A stretch of DNA of 64,000 bases from DATKQJ01 sp035534295 (lineage in GTDB: Bacteria; Chloroflexota; Dormibacteria; Dormibacterales; Dormibacteraceae): NCBI GenBank assembly GCA_035534295.1, contig DATLSE010000046.1, positions 54,164-118,163 on the forward strand, written 5' to 3'. Every line of letters starts with the position of its first letter. Within the stretch, counting starts at the first letter, position 1. Positions 1 to 6,562 of the stretch are shown piece by piece. Made by a program: the position numbers and the translations under genes. Under the pieces are notes generated by a model. It made no database searches. It saw only the letters and a program-made list of their open reading frames with translations, and was not told the DNA's origin.

Positions 1-886
1 AACGGGCTTGCTCGACGATCGCCCGATAGTGTCGAACCTGATAGCCGCGGGCCATGCGCCGGAGCACGGTGTCGTCGCCGGACTGCACGGGCAGCTGCAG
101 CTCATGGGCGACGCTCTCGCTCGCCGCCATCACGTGCAGCAGCTCGGGCTCAAGGTCCTGGGGATGGCTGGTCATGAATCTCACCCGCGCCAGCCCGGGC
201 TCCGAGCTGACCCGCTGAACCAGCGCCGCCAGTCCCCCCGCTCCTCCCGGATCCCGGTAGTCGTCAACGTTCTGACCCAGCAGGACCAGTTCGCGCGCAC
301 CATCCTCGATCGCCTTCCGGCACTCGGCCAACACCAGCTGTTGCGGCCGGTGAACCTCACGCCCGCGGACCGCCGGCACGATGCAGAAGGTGCAGTTGTG
401 ATCACAACCCTGAATCACATTCACGAAATGGCTCACGCCGGTGCGCCCCGCGCTCGGTAGGGGCTCGCCCAACAGGTAGTCGTATCGGTCCTCCAGATCG
501 CTGATGAAGGAGTCGTAGTCACCGATCGGGACCACCGCGTCCAGGTGGGGGAATCGGCTGCGCAGGTCGTCACCCGACTTACCGACCAGACACCCGGTCA
601 GGGCCAGGGTGCGGCCTGGTCGTTTCCAGGATCGGAGCTCGGCCAGCTTGGTGTAGACCTTGTCCTCGGAAGCCTGGCGCACCACGCAGGTGTTGATGAC
701 CGCGATGTCCGCACGTTCCAGGCTCGACTCCTCCTGGTAGCCGGCAGCCAGCAACCGGCGGGCGAGGGTCTCCGAGTCGGCCAGGTTCATCTGGCAGCCC
801 ATGGTCATGACGTGGAAAGTGCGCGCGCCTCCCTCACCGGTGGCGGCGGGAAGATCGGGGGTCCAGGTCTGCGGGGTCGGGTTCAG
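1..886 (-). CDS. miaB: tRNA-2-methylthio-N6-dimethylallyladenosine synthase, 3' part cut by window edge
   Basis: MiaB is a radical-SAM methylthiotransferase that converts i6A37 to ms2i6A37 in tRNAs reading UNN codons. The visible N-terminal part shows the UPF0004 motif MGCQMN, further cysteines of the first Fe-S cluster (NTCVV, LTGCL) and the radical-SAM triad CDHNCTFC. The C-terminal part, including any TRAM domain, lies beyond base 1. No ATG, GTG or TTG exists between the in-frame stop at 923-925 and the motif. The ATG at 806-808 would leave only two residues before GCQMN. The best start is therefore CTG at 884-886, which overlaps the spoVS stop as CTGA and gives a normal N-terminal lead. 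The order rny-ymdB-spoVS-miaB matches Bacillus. Function is certain; the start is inferred. Confidence 0.9.
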   Translation of the reverse strand, partial: MNPTPQTWTPDLPAATGEGGARTFHVMTMGCQMNLADSETLARRLLAAGYQEESSLERADIAVINTCVVRQASEDKVYTKLAELRSWKRPGRTLALTGCLVGKSGDDLRSRFPHLDAVVPIGDYDSFISDLEDRYDYLLGEPLPSAGRTGVSHFVNVIQGCDHNCTFCIVPAVRGREVHRPQQLVLAECRKAIEDGARELVLLGQNVDDYRDPGGAGGLAALVQRVSSEPGLARVRFMTSHPQDLEPELLHVMAASESVAHELQLPVQSGDDTVLRRMARGYQVRHYRAIVEQAR

Positions 887-1167
887 CGGACCTCCACCAA
901 CAGGCGGATGCCGGTGCGCTCCTCACCATCGATAGAGATGTCGATGAACGAGGGCGAACAGACGACATCGATGCCTCCTGGGGCCACGTAGCCCCGAGAG
1001 ATGGCGATGGCCTTGATGGCCTGATTGATCGCCCCCGCCCCGATCGCCTGCACCTCGACTCGCCCGCTGCTGCGGATGACGCCGGCGATAGCTCCTGCCA
1101 CCGCGACCGGCTTTGAGGTGGCGCCGACCTTGAGCACCTCAACCGGTGCCCGGCCGTCCCCCGTCAT
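883..1167 (-). CDS. spoVS: Stage V sporulation protein S family (Alba-like) protein
   Basis: This small protein of about 94 aa carries the highly conserved SpoVS core (VEVLKV, VQAIGAGAINQAIKAIAI, SRGYVAPGG, DGEERTGIRL). In Bacillus subtilis SpoVS affects septation and spore coat assembly, but the family is common in non-spore-formers, where it is thought to bind nucleic acid like Alba proteins. The ATG at 1167 is preferred because a GGGGGAG ribosome site lies 8 nt upstream. A GTG at 1188 would add seven residues. It sits directly after ymdB and its TGA overlaps the likely CTG start of miaB. Nothing else in the window is sporulation-specific, so a regulatory or nucleoid role is more likely here (inference). 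Confidence 0.93.
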   Translation of the reverse strand: MTGDGRAPVEVLKVGATSKPVAVAGAIAGVIRSSGRVEVQAIGAGAINQAIKAIAISRGYVAPGGIDVVCSPSFIDISIDGEERTGIRLLVEVR

Positions 1168-1184
1168 TGTTGAAACTCCCCCCG

Positions 1185-1991
1185 TCACTTCGTATGTTCT
1201 CGATCGATGCGCTGGATTGATGCGGCCCGGCCGGTGAGTCTGTCAATGGTAACCAGTACGGAATTGAAAGTCACGACTCCAGACGCGGTTAGAAAGCGAG
1301 CCGGGATGCCGGTACGGAAGCGCTCGACCGCGGCCTGAACCTCGACCCCGATGACGCTGTCGCGCGGGCCCACCATGCCGACGTCGCTCACGTACCCGGT
1401 CCCACCGGGCAGGATTCGACAGTCGGCGGTGGGAACGTGGGTGTGGGTGCCCACGACCGCGCTCACCCGTCCGTCCAGATGCCAGCCCAGAGCCTGCTTC
1501 TCGCTTGTCGCCTCGGCGTGGACGTCACACAGCGAGATCACCCCGCGCAAGCTCTCGGACAGCACCTCGTCCGCGGCTCGGAAGGGATCATCGAGGTCCT
1601 GCATGAACAGTCGGCCGAGAAGATTCATGACCAGAACCTGCTCGCCGTCGGCCTCGAACCAGGCTGCGCCTCGGCCTGGCGCACCGGGCGGATAGTTGAG
1701 CGGACGAATAACGCGATCCAGCGACGCGATCTCGCTCAGGAATTGTTTTTGATCCCAGACGTGATTGCCCAGCGTGATCGCGTCCGCCCCGGCCGCGAGC
1801 AGCTCGTGGGCGATCTTGGCCGTGATGCCAAATCCACCGGCTGAGTTCTCGCCGTTGACAACCACCATGTGGGCGCCAAGCTCCGAGCGAAGATCGGGCA
1901 GCAGCGCGGTGATGGCGCTGCGTCCGGGCTGGCCGACGACGTCGCCCACGAACAGAAGGCGGAAGGGTTCGGTGCTCAAATTCGCCACCAA
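1185..1991 (-). CDS. ymdB: YmdB-family metallophosphoesterase (2',3'-cyclic-nucleotide phosphodiesterase)
   Basis: This 268-aa protein shows the metallophosphoesterase motifs of the TIGR00282/YmdB family: FVGDVVGQPGR near the N-terminus, NGENSAGGFG, LGNHVWD, and near the C-terminus GTHTHVPTAD with the metal-binding histidines. In Bacillus subtilis YmdB hydrolyses cyclic nucleotides and acts with RNase Y in biofilm and motility decisions. The gene lies between rny and spoVS, the conserved arrangement. The start is ambiguous: TTG at 1991, GTG at 1988 and an in-frame TTG at 1979 are all possible, and no strong ribosome site separates them. The rny terminator at 2050-2084 lies upstream, so ymdB probably has its own promoter or depends on read-through. 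Confidence 0.9.
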   Translation of the reverse strand: MVANLSTEPFRLLFVGDVVGQPGRSAITALLPDLRSELGAHMVVVNGENSAGGFGITAKIAHELLAAGADAITLGNHVWDQKQFLSEIASLDRVIRPLNYPPGAPGRGAAWFEADGEQVLVMNLLGRLFMQDLDDPFRAADEVLSESLRGVISLCDVHAEATSEKQALGWHLDGRVSAVVGTHTHVPTADCRILPGGTGYVSDVGMVGPRDSVIGVEVQAAVERFRTGIPARFLTASGVVTFNSVLVTIDRLTGRAASIQRIDREHTK

Positions 1992-2049
1992 GACATGCTG
2001 CGGCCAGGTTAGCCCAACACGTCACGGTGCCGGAGTGGTCCCCGGGGGG

Positions 2050-2084
2050 AAATAAAAAGGGGGAGGCCCCGGTGGCCATCCCCC
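2050..2084 (-). terminator. Rho-independent terminator after rny
   Basis: On the minus strand GGGGGA pairs with TCCCCC and an inner GGCC pairs with GGCC. The hairpin is followed directly by a T-rich tract (TTTTTATTT). It begins eight bases after the rny stop and is the only classical intrinsic terminator recognised in the window. It separates rny from ymdB, genes that are usually close neighbours. Confidence 0.85.
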
Positions 2085-2091
2085 TTCAAAT

Positions 2092-3633
2092 TCACTTTGC
2101 GTACTCGACCGCACGCGTCTCTCGGACGACCGTGACCCGGATTTGCCCCGGGTAGCTGAGCTCGCCCTCGATACGCTTGGCGATGTCTCGGGCCATGAGC
2201 TGAGCGGCGGCGTCGTCGATGGATTCGGGCCGGACCAGGATCCGGACCTCTCGGCCCGCCTGGATGGCGTATGACTGCTGGACTCCCGCGAAGGAGTTGG
2301 CGATTTCCTCCAGTTTTTCAAGCCGCTTGATGTAGGCGTCCAGCGATTCCCGCCGCGCACCCGGACGGGAGGCCGAGATCGCGTCGGCCGCGATCAGCAA
2401 GGTCGCCTCTATGGACTGGGGTTCAACGTCGTAGTGATGCGCGCGCACCGCGTGCACCACGGCCGGCGAAATTCCGTGACGCTGGATGAGGTCGGCGCCC
2501 AGCACGGCGTGGGAGCCCTCGACCTCGTGGTCGATGGATTTGCCGATGTCGTGAAGTAGGCCGGCCAGCTTCGCCGTCTGAACGTCGGCTCCGATTTCCG
2601 ACGCCATCATGCTGGCCAGGTAGGCCACCTCCTTGGAGTGATTCAACACCTGCTGCCCGTAGCTGGTGCGGAACCGAAGGATGCCCAGGTGCCGTACCAC
2701 TTCGGGATGCAGACCCTGCAGACCCACCTCCAGAACGGCCGCCTCACCCTCCTCCTTGATCCGTTGGGTCACCTCCTGGCGGGACTTGGCCACGACCTCC
2801 TCGATCCGCGCCGGGTGGATCCGTCCGTCCACGATGAGCTTGTTCAGAGCAACCCGGGCCACCTCGCGGCGGACCGGGTCAAAGCCGCTGATTACGACCG
2901 CCTCGGGCGTGTCGTCGACGATCAAATCGATACCGGTCGCCTGTTGCAGGGCCCGGATGTTGCGGCCCTCACGACCGATGATGCGGCCCTTTATCTCCTC
3001 GTTGGGCAGGGGCAGCACGGAGATCGACGTCTCCGCCGTCTGGTCTGCGGCTACTCGCTGAATGGCCTCGACCACGATCTCCCGAGCCCTCTTGTCGGAC
3101 TCCTCGCGCGCGCCCAATTCGGCCTCGCGCACCCGGCGCGCGACCTCATTGCGCAACTCCTGTTCAACTTGAGCCATGAGCACGCCCTGAGCTTCCTGGC
3201 GCGACATGTTGGCCACGCGCTCGAGCTCTCTGAGCTGCTGCGTGATGACCTCGTCGACCTGGGTTCGGGCCTCCTGCAGACCAGCCTCCTGATCCTTTAG
3301 CCCCTGCTCACGGCGATTGAGCTCCCCGATTCGACTCTCGAGGGACTCCTCCTTTTGCTCCAGGCGCCGCTCAGACTGCTGAGCCTGCGCCCGAACTTGG
3401 CGGGCCTCCTCCTCGGCTGCCGTGCGAATCCGCACCGCCTCCTCCTTGGCTTCGAGCAACCGTTCCTTGACGGTCGTCTCCACTTCGGAGAGGCGCTGCT
3501 CGGCCCGGGTATCGAGCCCACTGGGCTGTTCCTCCGTGCTTCGCGGCGCCCGTCTCTGGGCGGCAAAGAATCCCACACCGGCGGCGAGAAGAGCGGCTAC
3601 CACCACCAACAGCAGAACGATTGACGTAGACAT
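2092..3633 (-). CDS. rny: Ribonuclease Y
   Basis: RNase Y is a membrane-anchored endoribonuclease that starts mRNA decay in bacteria lacking RNase E. The 513-aa product has one N-terminal membrane segment (about residues 4-24), a long charged coiled coil (about 35-190), a KH domain with GRIIGREGRNI near 216-226, and an HD domain with the HD pair in LLHDIGK near 361. This is the full family layout and length. The ATG at 3633 is chosen, with AGAGG 11 nt upstream; an in-frame GTG at 3645 would add four residues. An intrinsic terminator follows the gene. The 161 nt between its start and the recX stop hold no other gene and probably contain its promoter. Confidence 0.96.
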   Translation of the reverse strand: MSTSIVLLLVVVAALLAAGVGFFAAQRRAPRSTEEQPSGLDTRAEQRLSEVETTVKERLLEAKEEAVRIRTAAEEEARQVRAQAQQSERRLEQKEESLESRIGELNRREQGLKDQEAGLQEARTQVDEVITQQLRELERVANMSRQEAQGVLMAQVEQELRNEVARRVREAELGAREESDKRAREIVVEAIQRVAADQTAETSISVLPLPNEEIKGRIIGREGRNIRALQQATGIDLIVDDTPEAVVISGFDPVRREVARVALNKLIVDGRIHPARIEEVVAKSRQEVTQRIKEEGEAAVLEVGLQGLHPEVVRHLGILRFRTSYGQQVLNHSKEVAYLASMMASEIGADVQTAKLAGLLHDIGKSIDHEVEGSHAVLGADLIQRHGISPAVVHAVRAHHYDVEPQSIEATLLIAADAISASRPGARRESLDAYIKRLEKLEEIANSFAGVQQSYAIQAGREVRILVRPESIDDAAAQLMARDIAKRIEGELSYPGQIRVTVVRETRAVEYAK

Positions 3634-3794
3634 TGGTTGGTTCACCTCTCGCTATTCGGTTGTGAAGGTGCTGAGCCAAAAGGCGGACCATGCCGCCCGC
3701 CCCTGGGGTCAGTTCAGTCGATTTACAAAAGCTGCCTGCGGGCAACTTTCGCGAGATTGATTCTAGGGCGCCACCGTCACCCAGGCAATCGGGC

Positions 3795-4232
3795 TCAGGC
3801 GCGCCTCAGGCGGCGCAGCACATCAAATCCAAATCCGCGCCGCATCAACCGGCGCGAGGCAAGATCGGGATCAAGGCCGGGCCAGCGGGCCAGACAGCGC
3901 CGCGCAGCGTCGAGCTCGGTTTCGGGTGAGATCGAGCTCAAGGACTCATTGCTGAGCTCGCGCCCAATACCTCGACCGGCCAGCTCGGCGGCCACCGCGG
4001 CTCGGCTCCGAGTCGCCGCGTGGCGTCGCACCAGGCCCGAGGCAAAGCGCGCATCGCTAAGGTGGCCGGCGCCGAGCAGGCGTTCTATTGCCAGCTCCAC
4101 TTCCGAGTCCTCGTAACCGCGGCGCCGAAGCTTCCATCGGAGCTCCGACACCGCATGATCACGCCGCGCCAGCAGGCGCGTCGCCACCTCGAGAGCGCTG
4201 GCCGGCGGACGCTTAGACTTCGGGCTCGTCAC
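3795..4232 (-). CDS. recX: Regulatory protein RecX
   Basis: RecX modulates RecA filaments and in many bacteria inhibits RecA recombinase and coprotease activity. The product of about 145 aa shows the tandem three-helix RecX pattern: an early RDHAVSELRWKL repeat, then RRGYEDSEVELAIERLLGAG, LSDARFASGLVRRH, and a C-terminal RRLMRRGFGFDVLRRLRRA. The GTG at 4232 is preferred; it overlaps the last 20 nt of recA, as is usual for recA-recX pairs. A longer frame to 4328 would lie almost wholly inside recA and has an unlikely arginine-rich N-terminus. Co-transcription with recA would place it under the LexA site at 5368-5381. Confidence 0.88.
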   Translation of the reverse strand: MTSPKSKRPPASALEVATRLLARRDHAVSELRWKLRRRGYEDSEVELAIERLLGAGHLSDARFASGLVRRHAATRSRAAVAAELAGRGIGRELSNESLSSISPETELDAARRCLARWPGLDPDLASRRLMRRGFGFDVLRRLRRA

Positions 4233-5268
4233 CCAACCCTGCTCCGGTGCGGATTGGGGTCGACGTACGCAGCCGTGCCGTCGCCTGTCCGGCCGCCGTC
4301 TCGCGTACCTTGAATTCGATCTCGCCACTCAGGGTCGGGTTCTCGCGCAAATAGTTGCGCACGTTCTCGCGTCCCTGGCCGAGGCGGACCTCGCCGAATG
4401 ACATCCAGGTCCCACTCTTCTCGATGATCCCGAACTCGCACGCGGCGTCGATCAGCGCTCCCTCTCGAGAGATGCCCTCGTTAAACATGATGTCGAACTC
4501 GGCGGTCCGAAATGGTGGGGCGACCTTGTTCTTGACGACCTTCACCTTGACGCGGTTGCCGATGCTCTCGAGGCCCGACTTGATGACCTCGACCTTGCGG
4601 ATGTCAAGACGGATCGAAGAGTAGAACTTGAGTGCGCGACCTCCAGGCTGAGTTTCGGGGTTGCCGAACATGACTCCGACCTTTTCACGCAGCTGGTTGA
4701 TGAATATGACCGTCGTGTTGGACTTGGAGATGGCCGCGGTCAGCTTGCGCAAAGCCTGGGACATGAGGCGGGCCTGAAGGCCGACGTGCGCGTCGCCCAT
4801 CTCGCCTTCGATCTCGGCCTTGGGCACCAGGGCGGCAACGGAATCGATCACGATCACGTCCAGGGCGCCGCTTCGGACCAGCACCTCCACGATCTCGAGC
4901 GCCTGCTCGCCGGTGTCCGGCTGGGAGATGAGGAGCTCGTCGATGTTGACCCCGATGCGCGAGGCGTAGATGGGATCGAGTGCGTGCTCGGCGTCGACGA
5001 AGGCCGCGACACCTCCCGTCCGCTGAGCTTCGGCGACGACGTGGAGCGCAACGGTGGTCTTGCCGGCGGACTCCGGGCCATAGATTTCGACCACACGCCC
5101 CCGCGGCATCCCCCCCACTCCCAGGGCCAGATCGAGGGGTAGTGAACCCGTGGGGATGACCGAGACCTCGCGCCCGGCCACCACCTCGCCCAATTTCATG
5201 ATCGACCCCTTGCCGTAGCTACGCTCGATCTGCTGAATCGCGGTGTTGAGTGCTTTGTCCTTTTCCAA
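4213..5268 (-). CDS. recA: Recombinase A
   Basis: RecA is the DNA strand-exchange protein and SOS coprotease. The 351-aa product has the canonical N-terminal helix (RSYGKGSIMKLGE), Walker A GPESAGKTT at 64-72, Walker B (LDVIVIDSVAAL), loop L1 (EGEMGDAHVGLQARLMSQALRK) and loop L2 (INQLREKVGVMFGNPE). The start is TTG at 5268, with a perfect GGAGG eight bases upstream. A palindromic LexA-type operator lies about 100 nt upstream. It follows the cinA domain of the upstream gene and overlaps recX downstream. Confidence 0.98.
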   Translation of the reverse strand: MEKDKALNTAIQQIERSYGKGSIMKLGEVVAGREVSVIPTGSLPLDLALGVGGMPRGRVVEIYGPESAGKTTVALHVVAEAQRTGGVAAFVDAEHALDPIYASRIGVNIDELLISQPDTGEQALEIVEVLVRSGALDVIVIDSVAALVPKAEIEGEMGDAHVGLQARLMSQALRKLTAAISKSNTTVIFINQLREKVGVMFGNPETQPGGRALKFYSSIRLDIRKVEVIKSGLESIGNRVKVKVVKNKVAPPFRTAEFDIMFNEGISREGALIDAACEFGIIEKSGTWMSFGEVRLGQGRENVRNYLRENPTLSGEIEFKVRETAAGQATARLRTSTPIRTGAGLGDEPEV

Positions 5269-5367
5269 GATTTATGCCTCCACGGTCATGGTGCCGATCG
5301 GGCCCCGGGATGGGGACGCGGGCGGGCTGGGTTGGTCGGATTGAGCCACCAGGCTGCAGCCATCATA

Positions 5368-5381
5368 CGAACGCCTGTTCG
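5368..5381. promoter_or_regulatory. LexA/SOS operator upstream of recA
   Basis: CGAACGCCTGTTCG is a match to the Gram-positive LexA (DinR) box CGAAC-N4-GTTCG, with both half-sites intact. It lies in the 118-nt gap between the pgsA-cinA stop and the TTG start of recA. It therefore supports DNA-damage control of recA-recX. lexA itself is not in the window. Confidence 0.85.
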
Positions 5382-5386
5382 TTGCG

Positions 5387-6427
5387 TCAAGTCAGTCGCT
5401 CAAGCCCGGCGCTGAGCAGATGGAGCGCGGCCTGGACGGCCATCTCCCGATTGCCCTGACGGTCGAGATCAAAGACGTGACGCTGCACCTCCACCCCGCC
5501 AGCCGAGGCCAGGGCGATGAACGTTAGGCCGACGGGCTTTTGGGAGCCGTTCGCGGTCGGGCCGGCCACCCCCGTCACGGAGAGCGCCAGATCGGATCCG
5601 ATCTCCCTCCGTGCCCCCTCGGCCATGGCTCGAGCGGTCTCCTCGCTCACCGCCCCGACGTCGCGCAGCATGCGCGCGTCCACGCCGAGCCGGTTCGACT
5701 TGACCTCGTCGGCGTAGGCGATGACCCCGCCCTTGAACCATGCTGAGCTGCCCGGGACGGCGGTGATGGCGCCCCCGAGGAGTCCGCCCGTGCACGATTC
5801 AGCCACCGCCAGGGTGAGCCCCAACTGGCTGAGACGCATCCCGGCGTGGAGCGCCAGCTCCTCGATCTGGGCCTCGTCGCCGAGTATGGCCGGTCTGGCG
5901 GCCAACCACACGCCGCGAAATCGGAGCAGGTAATCGACGCCACTCCAGACCGTGAAGACGAGCGAGATGGCGACCAGAGCCTGGGCCGGGAGGGTGAGCT
6001 GCGGATAGGGACCCTCGAGCGTGAGACAGAGAACGGCGAGGATCTGGGCGACGGTCTTGGCCTTGCCCAGGACGCTGGCGGAAATGGTGTGTCCCTGATC
6101 AGCGCTCAAGGAGCGGAGCACGGTGATCAACAATTCCCGGGCAAAGATCACGATCACTATCCAGGCCGCGACTCGGTCCTGTTGCACCAGCACGATCAGG
6201 ACCGAGATGACGAAGAGCTTGTCTGCCAGCGGATCGAGGAATTTGCCCAGCTCGGTAACCTGGCCTCGGGTGCGGGCGAGGTTGCCATCCACCGTGTCGG
6301 TCAGAGCCGCGAGGCTGAACACGGCAGCGGCGACCTGGTCGTGGCCGGCAAAGGACCATTGCAACAGGAGCACCAGGACCGGAACCGCCGCCAGCCGGCT
6401 CAGGGTGAATATGTTGGGCAGGTTCAC
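5387..6427 (-). CDS. Fused phosphatidylglycerophosphate synthase / CinA-type nicotinamide-nucleotide amidase
   Basis: This single 346-aa frame joins two proteins that are usually separate. Residues 1-175 form a CDP-alcohol phosphatidyltransferase (PgsA: CDP-diacylglycerol plus glycerol-3-phosphate to phosphatidylglycerophosphate), with the catalytic pattern D44-D47-G48-A51-R52-G61-D65-D69 and several hydrophobic segments. Residues from about 187 onward form the CinA C-terminal/PncC domain (deamidation of nicotinamide mononucleotide), with ESCTGG at 210-215, PGSSAWFKGGVIAYADEVK and SVTGVAGP. The N-terminal CinA molybdopterin-like domain is absent. The start is GTG at 6427. In Bacillus the order is pgsA-cinA-recA, so this looks like an in-place fusion. 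The amidase domain should face the cytoplasm on a membrane anchor (inference). Confidence 0.9.
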   Translation of the reverse strand: MNLPNIFTLSRLAAVPVLVLLLQWSFAGHDQVAAAVFSLAALTDTVDGNLARTRGQVTELGKFLDPLADKLFVISVLIVLVQQDRVAAWIVIVIFARELLITVLRSLSADQGHTISASVLGKAKTVAQILAVLCLTLEGPYPQLTLPAQALVAISLVFTVWSGVDYLLRFRGVWLAARPAILGDEAQIEELALHAGMRLSQLGLTLAVAESCTGGLLGGAITAVPGSSAWFKGGVIAYADEVKSNRLGVDARMLRDVGAVSEETARAMAEGARREIGSDLALSVTGVAGPTANGSQKPVGLTFIALASAGGVEVQRHVFDLDRQGNREMAVQAALHLLSAGLERLT

Positions 6428-6562
6428 TGCCCCAAAATTCTGAACCCTGACCCGCCCTCGCGTGAGCGCCTTGTCAAAGCGCGTCTCGCCGCGGTCCCTA
6501 TCCGAACAGAGTCGCGCTCAGATCCAGGCCCCAATGCGCCTGGCCCGCGACTTGATCCCGGC

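Noticed and set aside
6472..6477. TTGACA on the minus strand upstream of pgsA-cinA as a -35 element
   Set aside because: The sequence 16-18 nt downstream is GC-rich with no -10-like hexamer, so a promoter cannot be supported.
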